From Opisthorchis felineus (taxonomy: Eukaryota > Platyhelminthes > Trematoda > Opisthorchiida > Opisthorchiidae), in assembly GCA_004794785.1 (NCBI GenBank), contig SJOL01006489.1, positions 625,271-689,270 of the forward strand: a stretch of 64,000 nucleotides of DNA, written 5' to 3'. The notes beneath the pieces were generated by a model. That model was not told the origin of the DNA. It did no database searches and saw only the letters and a program-made list of their open reading frames with translations. Position numbers and translations under genes: made by a program. Positions 1 to 14,200 of this stretch are shown here, one piece after another. Numbering within the stretch: position 1 is the stretch's first letter; every line of letters begins with the position of its first letter.

Positions 1-3000
1 GCCCTAAAGCCACGCAATGGGTACCACCGGACAACTCCCACATACTTTTGAGGCCGACGAACTTCTATGTGTGATGTTTGTCGGGTCCAGACGTTAAGAC
101 TTGGAACTCACTGTCGAGTCAAATTACCAAGACCGCGTCACCGGAAAACTGCAAAACAAAGCCAAACAATAAAATCTGGAATGAGCAAAAAAAGTTAATC
201 TGGAAGCCAGCCCATCGACGTGGTTATGCATCTAAGTGGTAGCTATCGTCGATGCTGTGTAGGGAAGCTCAAATGGACCAAATAGCCAGTCCGTCTAACT
301 TTGGAATAAGCTTGAACTTATTTACTTGGTGTCCAATCATGATAGGCATATATAAAGTAGGAAACCGGATGGCTACATAGCGGAATGGATGGTTTTTTAA
401 TGCAAGGGTGCCGACGACTGCGTGAGTGAAACACATCTATCAGTGGTACCGATAGCTGACGAGCTGAATCTTGGCTAGGGTCTACATCTAGGAAAGTGCG
501 GATTGTCAGACCAAGTTTACTCTCCGCAGCCTTCGTACGTTGCTGCCTGGTCACGAATGAGTAAACTGTCGGCCGGTCCATCATCGGACCGAGAGCCTAC
601 TGGCGAAAATTATGGGTTGATCTTGTTCCGGGATTATCTAAACACCAAGAGCTGGAGATGTCTGCAGATGTTAGGAACCCCAGGATACCATGCTGCCTCC
701 TTCATATAATGACTTCTGTATTATTTCATTACGATGCTTCGTTATCCTTTGTTGCCTTTGGGTTAGCTTTTGTGTTCACTGAATGAGGAGGAAATTTTGC
801 CACAGCACAGCCATGTAAAACAGCGGGTCGACTTTCCAGAGATGTGAGGATAAACGTCAACCCGGAGCAGGATCAATATGCAACACCAGAACGCTTCGAG
901 TCCATACATTCCAAGAGCAACCTTGCAAACTACAGTTTGCCATAATGATGTTAAACGTACACATGCGGTTCAGATTTGAAGAATGTTTAGAAATAATGGC
1001 CACTTCCAAGTCTGTTTCCCTGGATGGGAGTTCGTGTAGTCATGAGAATATAGGCTCTGTATAAAAGCGTCGGCATTTGGCATTTCAAGGATCAATGAAT
1101 GCTATAGACAGTGAAAAACGCATCGCTTTTTCATTTACATTTACACACGTTGATGAGAAGGTGAGGCCAGTGGAAGCCAATAATTCCCCAGTTTACGGTG
1201 TCGTTGATGTTGAAAATTTGCTCACGTAAAAAAACAACTCCGAACAGGAAACCAGAAAAATACGCAGTCAGATGAAAATTAGCGTGTACAATACTAAGGA
1301 TATGAAAATATAAATGGGATAAGGGAAGCTATTTCGCTTTGCCCTTGGCGTTCCAAAGATAAGTTGTACGCAAGAAGCTTCTTGAATCTTTTTGGGATTG
1401 AGTGCAGCTAATCTACGTCAGTTGATTATGATGCATTTAGGCAGACGCCGAGACAAACTCTCTATGATACGTCAAACGGAAAACGGACAACCAAGACGAT
1501 GTAGTATGGCACCAAACAGAATCCTCGCACCACCAAAATGAGTCTGAGAAAACACAAACGAGAAAAAATACTGCTTAAACGACGCCTGATCTGTGGTTTT
1601 GGGGAGGATAAAAAGAATCGGCTGGTCAGGAAAGCAACAGAAGTACAAAAAGTGAGGGAGGCATGAAAAAGCCAAACCCTACTACAGGTTCACTCCAGGG
1701 ATTGCAACGCAGGATCGAGAGCCTCGACCAAGCTTCTCGGGTAGGGTTTGTTCTTGTCGTTCAGCGACTTCCGTTCATCTGAAAGGCACAAGCAAAAAAG
1801 GGCATAGCTCTGTTCTTTTGCTCCCAGCACAGGGCGATAAACTTGCCAGCGCGAGAGAACATCTAAAAGTGCATTGAAATTGGTTCCGGATGCAGCGTCA
1901 GCAACCATTGAAGGGAGTTATTCCACGCACCATCAACCAAAGTGAGAGGAATAGTTGTCAAATAAAGGTGTGCGCTCTGAGCTTAAAAATCGACTTGCAC
2001 TGCCTTTGCCACGTACTAGTTGGGTCAACGGTGAAACGCCTGCCGGTCAAATCTTATTCGGGCAAGGCGCAAGTAGGTGTTAGGTCTCCTCGGAGGTGAC
2101 GATACTCTGAGGAAAGGGTGTAAATAAGTCGAAGTGCGTTTCATAAATCAACGGACCTGAGGCCAGCAACCACCTTAGCAGCAGCTCGTCGGACAAGCTG
2201 AATGAGGGTCACGTCATTCTTGTCCCCCGAGTAGACAACTTCTTCCGCATTCGTAAAGCGGAATGGTGTAGACCCCATAGAATATCTGAGAGACAAGTTG
2301 GGCAATGCGGAAGAAGAAGCTTATCACAGTAATACGGAGGAAGATCCGCCGAATAATGACGAATGCTCTTGGTGCTGATTTTTGATGGTTGATTTAGGAC
2401 ATGTTTGAAGAGCCAAATGCACGAATCCTTTTTGGTATCAGTCTTCGTATTATCTTCCGAACCATTTTCATCATTCAAGACAAAAGCGTTTGCTAAACCT
2501 CCTCCGAATTTGTTGGCGCTTAGTTAATTTAAGACTGCTTGCTTCAGAGTGCGTTTCATCATCTTTCACGGTAAGCCAGTGAGGTCGATACGCCATAGCC
2601 GGTGTGTGATAAGCGGTCGTAAGACTTGTAGAGTAATCTGATAATTGCTTTTGTCCAAGTGGAGGGAAGGTTTTCTCTGTCGAGCGACTGACGAAGTATC
2701 AGGTAGAGATTCTTTCCCAAAACGGACATCCTTTCCTTCAGGATCAGTGAACCGATTTCATTTGGTCATAATGCGCTGAAGGGGCTCGTTTTCTAAAGGA
2801 GTTGACGAACATCCTCCCCATACTGATAAGGCTTGCTAGAGGCTGATCGTAGTTACGCACTGCCAAGATTGGGTGTGACTGAATCGCCGGCGAAGAATAC
2901 AAGCCTGCACAGTTTTCTCTGTGGGCATCATATCTCACTGTTGGTTCATTCGTGAGCTCCCCATTTCTGTCCCTCAAGAAGAGGGTGGTTGGCTTCCATC

Positions 3001-5990
3001 TCCTCTGGTCTCATGCACATAAATAATGCATTTTTGTTTTTTCTAGGCATGATCTGGTATCGTGGCCTGATTTTGCACGCTAACTTATAGGATGTCTGAT
3101 TTACGGGGGTTCCGCATCTCACGAAATGCCTGCTCGTCTGTCAAGCCCCCTGAAGTTATCTCTCTGTAGAATAGTTGAGACCTCATTTACAGGAAACGCC
3201 GACGCACTCTGAGTAGCTTCCGTTTCGTTTGACTGTATACTGGATTCCTTGTGACGAACATCACACCGACCTTGTGAATTTCCTGGACAATGTTCTTGTA
3301 TGTCTCTTACACTGAAGTTGGTCCTAGTTTTGGTTGGTCAAGGAAAATAGCACCCCTAAGAATCCTGCAACGCAGCAGTTTCGAATGCAGATTTGATGTT
3401 CCGAGTGTCTGAACCCATGGAAGATGAAACCAAAGGTCAGCATATTGTGGTCACTATGTCCCGGTGCGTATTTAATCATCAATTGCTCAACGAAGTGTCT
3501 TCGATGGTAGTTATCCAGCACGGTATCTTTGAGGTGCGACGACATGTTGAGTCAGAGTGCTCTGTTGAACGACTTTCGTCAGCGCCGGTGCGATTCGCTG
3601 GAACATTGTACAGGAGGCAATGTGAGGAATAAAATATCCTACCAACAAAGGATGCGTAAAGCGGTAGCTGAAGGACAGTCCCTCAAGAATTTGTGTGAAA
3701 AACAATCCGTCTTCCGGCGGACCCACGTTTCAAGCCAGCTTGAAAAATGATGTAGCTATCTGTAAGTGCGATTATGGAAAGCTGTTTAGCGCAAGCCGAC
3801 AGCTGAATGTCGAGGAATATGTTAAAAAGAGTGGGGTTGTTTGAAGACGTGCATTTCAACACCTTCTCTGCTATGTCCGAAGGTGCAAAGAGGAGAAATT
3901 TAGTGCCACCAGGTAGATTAGCAGAGTTAATAGTTCTACGCTGGGTTTGATCCTAAAGCTTGGAAGAGGCCTCTGTGGCGTGCTTATCTACTCCCTACCT
4001 TAGCGCTTCCAATGACTGCTGTTCGTTTAGAGGGGGGCTGCCGTACTGGGGTCCTGATTTCGAGGACCATTTGTTTTTGGAGGAAGCAGTCTTCACTCCA
4101 TAATCGAAAATTACGCGGTTGCTGCTTGTACCCCACGCATTCGCTGCTTTCCAAAGATTTGCGGGGAATATGCTTCTGTTTGTTCCCTTTAGCTCTCGGG
4201 AGCGGTTTGAACGTCAAGATGTTAGACATCGGTTTGTTGCTTGTGCGTTGAATGGGACTATCAGGGAGTACTCGTTTTTTTGGGTTGGTCATAAGTTTGG
4301 GGTTAACTGACCTGTCGCTAGAGTAAGGCTTGTTTCGGGCTTTCCCTCTAGAATCGCAGTGACTCAGTTTTGCCCTCTTAGGAGCAATGCGCGGATATGC
4401 GCTTGATCCTCGAGAAAGCTTTTTGAATGCTGATAGCCCGCTTTAAGATCCTCTGTGCGGCCGCTGAGGAGAATACCTTGACCAGAAGTCGAAATGGTTG
4501 CTTGCTTCCATTTCCGCGTGATTATTCTGCGTGAAAAAGTTCGTATTCTGACTTTGTGAGAACATCACCAAGGAGCGACTTTGCCGGTTTTTGGCGTGAT
4601 TTTTCTGGAAAATGATCCACCAACGATCATCTCAGTATCCCTCATGCGCCTGTCTACTAGGGATGCCGTGGTGGTCTGGATTACTGCGCTAGAGGGCTAA
4701 ATCACCTTTTTCTCATCCAACGGACCCGGGTTGGAGAACGCTAGGTATTCGTTCAGGGAGGAAAATGGGTTGTCGACTTTGCCCAGGCCACTACGCTTGT
4801 TGAGTTTGCATCCTCCAAAGCCTTCGAAAGAAGTATCAGGGTTTTTTGGTGTCCTGATTAAAATGGCCCACTAGCACTGTTCTTTACGACATAGAAGTGT
4901 GAACTTGGTCTCATTATTGGCACTCGTCCAGCTAGTTGTCGACTGCATAGTAACCCTTAACGTCGAGGCAGCCTGAGCAGGCAAAGGGATCAGAAGATTT
5001 GGATAAGTGGCTTATCTGGTCATCCTGTAAACCCGTACGCTTAAAATGCCCCACAGGCTTGGCAAACATGACACTGTGTTCCATGCCCAACATCCCACGG
5101 CCATCCATCTCGCCCATATCTGCTCTGGTTTACCGACAGTTGTAGAGTAGAACAGTCTCTCATTATCTGGCTCTTGAGTGTGGACAAGTAGGTGCACCTC
5201 AAAAAATGGAGTTAACTCTGACAGAGTTTTTCGCGCGTAGGTTTTACTTGAATGCAATGACGCGTGTCAACTCTATAAAGTGGTTAAACAGAGGAGTAAT
5301 TCGTTGATAAATTTGCACTACCAAATAATGGAACAAATTTTGAACTTACTATGCTCTTACCCTCGACCGTAGGCGGAGAAGGCTGCTGATTGCAGAGGAA
5401 GTTGGCCAGAAATGCCACTTCAAAAACCACTGTCCGTTTTGATAAGACAGGCACTTTCAAGTGCCTTTAGTTTCCGTAATAACAACGATTTCAATAATGG
5501 CTTTAACAGATGTTAACTGTATGAAACTAACCACTTATGAAATCGAACTTCTAATGAGCAGAAAGCATCCGGTTTTCGCCGTTTTCCTTGCCCTACCAAG
5601 TGGTAGGGGGAGACCAATCAGATCTAACGAAATTCATGCCGGGCATCTAGAAAGCGGAAGTGTAGCAGGATTGCCAGACGTCTCCTGTTATTTTCATTCT
5701 TGAGAATTCATCAGAATAGAGACGGGAAACCACCAGGATATTACCTTGGCTACAATTGGTTCTGAATTGCCAACAGGTGTCAACCTGCACAGTCTTCCTG
5801 GTGATCCTGAGAGACAAATTCACTAAAGGCATAAATTGCTCCATCCGGGTAGTGGATTCATTGTCTATTCCTCCAACTTATGACAACTCAAACAACGTCA
5901 ATGTTATAAAGGTCCATTTATCAGTGCCTTCTTTGATCCAAAGGCAGCGTATTGTTTAGTCGATCGACCTGGTTTGTGGCGAATTCCTTT
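1..5990. other. No recognisable gene
   Basis: Only short open frames (under about 105 codons) occur on either strand and none resembles a known domain or has convincing splice signals. The stretch lies 3' of the kelch-like gene and is probably intergenic, with decayed repeats I cannot name. Confidence 0.6.
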
Positions 5991-6019
5991 ATTCAACGGA
6001 GCACCTTCTCATTCCTTAT

Positions 6020-6725
6020 ATTCCGCCCTCTATGGACGCAAGTAAATCCGCCGAGAAGAGGAGAGATGAGGATTTGCAAAAGATGAGTCCAAAAGGGATG
6101 TATTCATACGTCATTTTCAGACGGAATGACAAGGGCCAACTACCCGGGATGATGCGCACACAGGGTGACGTCCTCATCGGTAGCCAGGAACGAGCCAATC
6201 TGTTCGCGAAACTTTGCTGCACAAATGACGCACTTCTGTACGCAAGTAGAATACTTAATTTAGCTTGACATGGGTTCGTAACTAGGAGGCCCAAACTCTG
6301 CCACCGGCTCATGAGGCCTGGTTTGAAATGAAGGAGCGTTGGGTGACAATACATACAGTGTTTGCGGACTTCAGCAAGGCCAGGTAGATTACATCACGTT
6401 GCTAGGTGTATTTAAACCGGCTGAAATCCAATGATCAGTGCATACTTGAATGGATTTCTTGGTGGACTGTGCGCCTTCTCGAAACCAGGACTGGCCAACT
6501 GCACGTCACCACGAGGGGTCGTTCTCGAACTTAAACTGTTCTCATTGCATGTTGACGGATTATGAAGCTTTTTTGCTTGAGTCGTCTGTTATTCACTGAC
6601 GATACGTAGTTACGGAGAATGATAAACCTCAGTGAGGACGAGATAAAACTTCGGAGCAATCTCAGAGAGCTTGCTAACTGGCGTCGGAAAATTAAACTGC
6701 ATGTTACTCGGAGCCTGCATCGTCA
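6020..6725 (+). mobile_element. Decayed jockey/R1/CR1-like LINE reverse transcriptase fragment
   Basis: A broken reverse transcriptase can be read in several frames. An open stretch from 6032 ends LLYASRILNLA and resembles the spacer before the palm domain of jockey-type LINEs. Near 6358-6384 the frame reads VFADFSKA, the motif A region. Around 6450-6520 it reads WISWWTVRLLETRTGQLHV, the RTGQ-type segment that precedes motif B. At about 6587-6606 it reads LLFTDDT, the FxDD catalytic motif C. Stops and frameshifts separate the blocks and no complete open frame survives. The family name is approximate: the motif spacing fits the jockey/R1/CR1 group better than RTE or R2. It lies beyond the 3' end of the kelch-like gene on the opposite strand. 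Confidence 0.55.
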
Positions 6726-7160
6726 AAACAGAAATCCACTATGTTGGCCACTGATTTCCTGAAACTAACATGATTTTACATTTCATCCATCGTTTGCAAT
6801 TTATTGTGTCCAACTTAGGTTCTGTGACGAACTCAGTATTAATACAGGGTTTCACAACCAAATGCACTGGCGGAATGAGCCAGTCATCTAAAACGATATG
6901 GAGAGCAAGAAATTTGACATCTCAGAATGCCGTTACACCTTCAGTCGGAAGCGATAAGCTATGCAAGAATGCGAAAAAATTCCAAGAAACAAACCACAAA
7001 ATTCAATTGCTGATAAGTAAGTACTTTTGCTTTATGAAACCGAGATAAACAAATAAGTTAAACCCCGTAAATCCTGGGTTGTGAAGCCCTGGCTGAATAG
7101 TTCGCTACTTCATCACGTTTAAGTCAAGTACGCCCCATTAGATGACCCTGAGACTCATAG

Positions 7161-7688
7161 GTGTTGCAGCTCACTTGCACACCAACAACCTGCAGTGTAT
7201 CTGTTGAGAACGCATTTCTTCGGGATGCAATATCCTTACTGGATGCAAAGCCATTACCAAACACTACGTTTTGCTGCTCGATTTTACCATGGACTCCCGC
7301 ACAGTATTCAGTTTCATCACGACGATTTCTCACCTACATGAAGACTACTCATACGAGGCAGTACCGAGCTGCAGCTATCAGTACACGGGACAGAAATCCA
7401 TTACAGACCTTGAGTCTACTGTGTTTGGCATTGTTGTCGTCGACTGACGCGCGCGACAATCAGCAGGGTTACTGTCATAACCAATTGCATATTAATTATT
7501 TAGCCACCCGAGTACTCAAACCCCACTCACGCATGCTAAGTACGCTGCTATCAGACCAAACAGTTGTGCTGTTTTTGGAAGAAAGTGTCTGCCACGATTT
7601 CAAGCCATTTCGCTCTCTTCATGGAGGCAGCCGCCTTGGAGGAGTAGTGTACTACTTTTTAACGCACCTATACGAGAATGAAGAGTAG
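7161..7688 (+). CDS. Unassigned 175-codon open reading frame
   Basis: A single open frame of 175 codons begins at an ATG-like start just 3' of the kelch-like gene and on the opposite strand. I recognise no domain. The N-terminal half is Ser/Thr/Leu-rich and the C-terminal third contains a mixed hydrophobic stretch ending in acidic residues. There is no clear splice acceptor or promoter signal, and the opposite strand also has an open frame at 7124-7333, so at least one of the two is a shadow. It may be a chance frame, an untranslated region or part of a decayed repeat. Confidence 0.2.
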   Translation: MLQLTCTPTTCSVSVENAFLRDAISLLDAKPLPNTTFCCSILPWTPAQYSVSSRRFLTYMKTTHTRQYRAAAISTRDRNPLQTLSLLCLALLSSTDARDNQQGYCHNQLHINYLATRVLKPHSRMLSTLLSDQTVVLFLEESVCHDFKPFRSLHGGSRLGGVVYYFLTHLYENEE

Positions 7689-7781
7689 CATATTAAAAAA
7701 AAACTACCAACATTATGCCAGGCGGCTGAATTCCAACTCACACTGAACCAGCGGATTGTGGGCACCTCAACTTAGTTCGCA

Positions 7782-7787
7782 TTTATT
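7782..7787 (-). terminator. Candidate polyadenylation signal of the kelch-like gene
   Basis: On the minus strand this reads AATAAA, about 300 bases past the kelch-like stop codon at 8081-8083. The hexamer alone is weak evidence. Confidence 0.35.
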
Positions 7788-8080
7788 TGTGTTTTCGTAA
7801 ATCTATTTTCGAAAATGTGTTCTTTAACCTAAAATATCGTCTGAGTTATCGCAAAACTTCAGATAACGTGTTTTGCTCAAGTTCTGATGCTGCTTCGCAG
7901 ACTAGCTTTGAACAGCCTTCAGGGGTAGTACGCCACTCCCAGTTAGAGGAATAAAATCCAGTTGTAGTTGGGGAAACGATTTTGTACAAAGGAAAGAGAA
8001 TGGCATGTATGATGAAAATGATAGGGGAAGGACATCTGATCTACATTGGACAGAATGTGGTACCAAATTTTTCGAAAAAT

Positions 8081-8271
8081 TCATCGTAGGCCTGCAGTAG
8101 GGGGATTTGAATATAAAACGACAGCACAGCCGCTTGAACGGGCAGCTGGAAGTTGTTGTGGAAGTATGTGCCATTGATCCCGACGTAGATCATACAACTG
8201 TACACGGTGGCATGGTCCGGAGTTGCTTCTTCCCCCAAGAAGGAAGACAAAATCCTCGAAAACTGCGGTAG
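8081..8271 (-). CDS. Kelch-like gene, coding exon 8 (kelch blade 6, stop)
   Basis: Acceptor CTCCTAG. In the frame fixed by exon 7 it reads [49 protein letters not shown] and then PPTAGLR before a TGA at 8083-8081. A longer open frame in another phase over the same bases is a shadow. The tail after the last blade is short, as is common in KLHL proteins. Confidence 0.87.
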
Positions 8272-11200
8272 CTAGGAGGAAAAATAAAATCGCGGCGGTT
8301 GATATAATTGTGTGGGGATTCTTATTTTCTACTGTCTGTCAGGATGAGTGGAATCCCTGGTATTATCTCACTGAAGTCACTCAGATTCACGACCCTTCAT
8401 GAGATTGGAAGCTGATCCACTCAGCTGCACTGCAATTCCAGTCTGATTTCCAAAGCCCAAAGCTCGTCGAGTCTGAACCTTCCATGAGTCCTGATTGCAA
8501 ACAACCTTCCAACTACATACAAGCGAGTGGCCAGTCTGGTGGTTAGCTTGAGAAACTTTCTATCCACCGACCGGCCATTCAGGTACTCAGTTGCAGACGT
8601 CTTAAAAAATTTGTTGTTGATCGTACTTTATGATCCACTGTTATACAGTACTTTGTTCAGCGTGTCATACAGAGATTTTGGAAACTAGGGGGTAGAAGGA
8701 GGTTTCCTAAATTTTGAAATGAGAAGTCCGTTCTTAAGCGTGTCAAAATTCATGGTGTCTATATGCACTCTGGTTTAGTGATGTGGGAACTCGACAGTTG
8801 TTTGTGCCTACCTTAATGGCCATCAGATAGACCCATCATGACTGGGAGATACCCAAAGAACCCGCTTTTTCGAGTTGGGTTCATTCTAATAGAAACTTTG
8901 GATAAAAGAATCCGAATCTTAGTTGGAAATACATGAAAACCGGAGTATACGATTATGTATGTCGTCAATGCTTGATGTACCGACGCTTCGCATAATTCGA
9001 CTTCACAGAGAGAGGGGTGAGGAGAACGCAAGGATGTGCATGCGCCCTGGGACGCGTCTTTTGGTTCATGTTGTTTTATATTTTGGATTGTGTGGACATG
9101 ACTCTTCCGTGAAAGTAGCTACATCCTGCCAGCCTGGAGAAAGCAATGTCCACTGTTTACATAGCTGCCCTATGCTTCCTTATTTCCACCGTCTTATCAA
9201 TTCTATACATCTAAAGCCTTAGCAGATGCTGGGCCTAAAGTGCAAAAAATTACCTGATCTCTTTACGAAAATGATTGAATACAAGCTTTAGCAAATGCCA
9301 AACGGCACACTACAACTAAAACTGGATAGAAATAGAATTGGTCTCGATGCTGCGCACAGAACACCTAAACTTGGCAGATACGAAATTCGAATGAAAAACT
9401 GCAGCATCGGATTAGTGGACAGAGACAGAACAACTAAGGACAGCATGCACATAGTGAAAAATTGCTATCAGTAGCAGTGTAGGTTTTTGATCTTTTGTTT
9501 GGAATTTTTTGGACCTCTATATAGAAAAATTGGTGGCAAGCAGTCCTTAGGACCTGACAGTTACGTAATTGATCATGGTTTACTTCGCTGGGATGGGGTT
9601 TTGTGAACGTCCCAGATAGAAGGATGTGACTACTAACCAACGGTTAACAGGTCAAGCATATCTGGAGCATAGTAATTGATGCTGTAGTCCCCGCAACCAC
9701 TGGAAAACACGGTGGCAAAACTTTTGCGCCCAAAACAAGTGCCTTAGGAGTTACTGATTGATTAAATTTTCAACCCTTTGCTCTCTGGGATGTTTTTTCC
9801 TCGTAGCAATATCTCGAATATCGTGCCAACTGAAACAGTGGTCGAGATCTGTCCAATTTGGGTTCAAGCAGAACATAAGGCTGACGGAAACTCGGGGACT
9901 GCGCCTACCTGATGAGCCCCAAGAAGGACGAAACCGGTCGTGGGCTGTCGAACAGTTCTCAGCAACCTTGTGAGTAGTTTCCCGTATGGAAACCCGATAA
10001 CTTTCTGCAAGCACCCAAACCCTCTCTAACTTCGAAGTACCGCCTAATTGATCCAAAATAGGAATAGTAAGAATAGTTTTTTTATAGCCAGAATTCGGGC
10101 ACATATAGATTTTACAAACAAAAATGACTGTTTAATGAAAGCAGTGTCAACATTCCAGGAAAAGTATTAGCAATTCGATATTACCTACCACCCATCTAGT
10201 TGAACAAACCACTGTTTGGCCTTTTCTCGCGGCTTCCAAAACAGAGATTGTCTTACATGAAAGGTCTTCTATTGAATACATGGGTCCTTACTCAATGCTT
10301 CCCTCTAGTTTGCTTAGGACTACACGTGACTATGGCAAACAGCGTATGTGTTCCCGACCAATTATTCTTTGCTAAAACGCACAACTGTGGTATCCTCAAC
10401 GCAAAAAACGAACGGTACTGTTTAGAAGCCTCTGATAAAACATCCTACTGTTATTTCATAAGCTAAAACAAATAATGCGGTGCACCCGGCTGCAAAATGA
10501 TTACCACTTCTCATCTTAGCTTATTTTGGATTAATAGAGCTCGGATGCTTTCGATTTACTTGGCAGGTGAAATGAGGTCAGGCTAAAAAAGTAAACTGGT
10601 GGTTGTTTTGCTCATCTATGAGTGCTATAAAAGGTTTTCTGATCAAACTATGGGGGTTGTACCTTGCCAAAGCATTTGTTTTGTAAAGTTATCGCCTTCA
10701 ACCGTTTTTTTTGGGTAGAAGCCTCCTACACAGAAGGAACAACTTTTTCATAAGGTCACGAAGTGAGGGATGTCAAATTCGACTCGTCAGTCAACGGATA
10801 ACTCAAGGGGAAACGCTGCTAAAATGCTGGAGTGGAGAAGAAAACAACACGAGCATGCCCAGGTAGAATCTTATCATCTTTAAGTTTAGGTTGTTTTTTA
10901 CAGTTTTTGTGGAATACAACGCATCAAGAAGTCATTTTTATTCTTCCATTGAAATTCGACCAAACAGTCAGAATACAAACCTGAAAAGGCTCTGGCAACG
11001 GGCATGGCAGCCATGGAATCCCACTGTTTTCGATCGATATCATATCGTTCCACGCATGTCATTGAGCCCTGCTTTCCGGCACCCCCGAACACGTAGAGGT
11101 ATCGACCGTGACAAATAACTCCGGGTGCCTCGTGTCTGTTTCAGAAGGGAGAGGTAACAGACACATTCAGACAGGCGAAGTTCTGAAGTCTGGGTGCCAA

Positions 11201-14200
11201 ACGGATGCCTCACTGATAATACTTCGACACCAAAAACAGAATCAAATACCTTAGAACTTCAGCGGAACCTTAGAGCTCCTACCACCCATTTTGCTGAATA
11301 TATAACCGCCAGTGCTGTCTCGTATAGAGACGAGAAATTCCATTGTTGAGAAAAATTTCACAGCCAATAGGTCATATCACAAATTCATTACAAATTTGGT
11401 GTCTACCCTAGTTCTTACAATCACTGAGGTAGTGGTTCGACTTGTGATATGGGAAAGATACATCTATAGATGTGAACATTCCAAGGAACTTCCGTAATAC
11501 CACCCCATAAAAACCGAATAGTCCTCAGTCTTAGCCTGGATTCCGTTGTGAGAATTTGATTGAGAAATGTCGCGTTCCTTGTCTACTCAGCAGCAAAGCC
11601 TAATCACAAGAACACGGCAATCATTTCACGGAAGCCGGTTACGAGGAGAGCATAAGGATCACATGCTATCTTGTGACTAACTAAGAACTCTCTTTATGAC
11701 CCTCCAGAAAGTTTCTTTTCGTTTGAGGAGGACTGCTGCAACTCTTTGATTTAAGGGTGTGAATAACGCATGGTCGGTAAAACAAACTTGCTAAAACATT
11801 GAATTCTCAGCTAAATTCCTCTGAATATCAACGATGTGAACTGTGAAAAGCACAGTTTTACATAACTGAGTAGTTGAACTCGTTGCTACTCAGAAAGTCT
11901 TCCGATCTCAATACTGAAATCCTAAAATAGGCTATTTCTTTGAGGCCAGCGTCCGGACGGCAGTGATGCACAAATCAAAAGCAGTATAATATTAAATATT
12001 CGCCACCGCAATCACCTAAGCCTTTCGTCGTCTGTCATGGGTACTAACAACTGGTCTGATGTGACACTTTTCGTTTGGTATCAAGCATCGACTTACTTTT
12101 CTTGTAAGTTTCCTACTGCGTACCACTTCTCAGCGACGGTATCAAAACAGTCGACAGAATTTTCTCCTAACCCACCAACAAGAAATGCCTGTGTTCCAGA
12201 ACCGGCAACCCCGTGACTCATGCGTGGATGAGGAGATTGTGGGATTGCCTGCCATACTCCTGTTCGTGTATCTAGCATCTCACAGTGGGATAAAGCTTCA
12301 CCTGTGTAGCGGATGGAAGGGAGCACTGTATTTGTTAGATAACATAGAATAAAAGGCTGAGATGCAAAATGCGGTTTAAAACAGTACAGTACAAATCAAA
12401 AACCGTATTGAGAAGACAGTAAGCAGTAAGGTGCTCGAAAGCTTTGTAACGAGGTTTTAGATTAAAAAGAAGATATGCACAAACTCCTGAACGCTTTGTT
12501 AATGGAAGTACTTTTCTGTATACCGTTGACCCAAACACACCCATCTGAGCGCATTTATTACAGTTTGATTATCAAATAAATTGAATTTGGGATGCTTCCA
12601 TGCCTATGTCGCCCCTCCTCAAGAGCGAATTTGAGGGAACCGAGCACACTCAGGCTTATTGTAGCGGTGATCATCTAACAGTCGAAATGAGTTCATCTCG
12701 CTAAATCTACTCACCATATGCTCAATAAAATTGTCCCCTCAGAGATTCCTCGCTATGCCGTCACTTCTCAGTGTCCATAGTTTTCACTCGAGCTGGAAAC
12801 ATTACGTCAGTCGATTTAATGCACTATTTCGGGAGCAGCTAGGCCACAGCAACCTCACTAGAGTGTTCCGAAATCCTCTACCACTAACGCGCTACTCCGG
12901 CTCTTTTCAACCAGGGGCTTCAGTAGATGTTGGCAGACTAGAGGCGTACCTATTCCTTCAGTTTTCTATCACTCTGTATTCACGCTTGTTCGTTTAATCA
13001 CATCGGACCCAATCAGCGATCGTGATGACGTTCCAACATCTGAAATCCCTGGAAGAAAGGGCGTACTCCTAAGCCGTGTTTTGTATCATTCTGTCATGAA
13101 AAGAACACGGACAATTTTGCATGAGATTAATACTGTGTGAACATACCAATGACAAATGGGTGTTGTGTCCGCGTCAGCTGTCAGCACGACCAAAGCATGA
13201 ACAAAAGCCACCAGTACACATCGCCCGGTCAAGCGTAGTGTTATGAAGCTACGTGAGACGGTTGAAATAGTGTTTGGGCAAATGACATCGCAGATCTTTA
13301 TTGTTTCCCTGTGGTGTCTACGACTAAAATTTCCGGGCTAATGTCACAGTAAACACTCATCGAAATGGATGCACAAAAATTAAGGTGAACGAAGTGCTTC
13401 AAATGAAGGACCGGTTGGGTAAATGAAGGAAGATAAAATTGATGAAATCCGCCTAAACCAACCAAGTAGAGGGGTGTAGGAAGAATGACGCACTGTTCTG
13501 AAGTGTACAAATGCAGCTCCGTGAGAAATATCGGTCCAGCAGCAGGGTTGCTTGGGAGAAACTCTAGGATATCCCAAACCAAGCAAGCACAAAATGCTAC
13601 CAAAAGAGTATCTTGAAAAAGTCGTAGTAAGTGAAGTGGTTGCCATAAAAGGAGAATACCCTGCATGAAATAGTCTAGTGGAGATTTTATTTCATATATA
13701 CATATATAAAGCCGATAGAGTTGATAATAGGTCGTGTCGTCAAAAGTCATAGTTACCTACCATCATTTAAAAAAATGAACGGTGACCTTGAAGGATGGTG
13801 AACTGCAGCACACTTATCTTATGAATGAATGCTGAAATCAACGACTCGTTAACCAAAGCAAACTTCATTTGGTATCTTTAGGTAGTTTGCACTTTCCTTA
13901 AACGCACAGTACAGCTGTGTGGACACAATAGTGAGAGTCTGGTTACGTAAGGATCATTTGTGGCACCCGATCTCATCATCTGACAGTGTTCTACCTATTC
14001 TGATATGCATTAAAACTTTGATGGGTGATTTTGACTGTACTGTTAATAAGCACACTATAAAATATTTATATTAAACAATCAGATACTGGGTGTTTTGTCT
14101 GATTGCCACGTAAACACCATTAGGTTACGATTAAGCCAAAGCATCACGAGAAAAGAGGCGTTTGACTTCCAGTGGAGGGATCACCTGAGGGGTCCCAGTT

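Larger units (their letters stand above)
8272..10980 (-). other. Intron 7 of the kelch-like gene
   Basis: About 2.7 kb. Its only recognised content is the hammerhead-bearing repeat at 9805-9978 on the opposite strand. Confidence 0.75.

Noticed and set aside
8041..8250. A 69-codon minus-strand frame over the last kelch exon
   Set aside because: Exon 7 phase and the kelch motif (LLGGRSN, RDQWHIL) require another frame; this one is its shadow.
9751..10104. 117-codon minus-strand frame
   Set aside because: It lies across the hammerhead repeat and its antisense; similar peptides recur at other repeat copies.
13298..13750. 150-codon minus-strand frame in kelch intron 5
   Set aside because: Hydrophobic, overlapped by another open frame, no domain and no splice sites that keep phase with exons 5 and 6.
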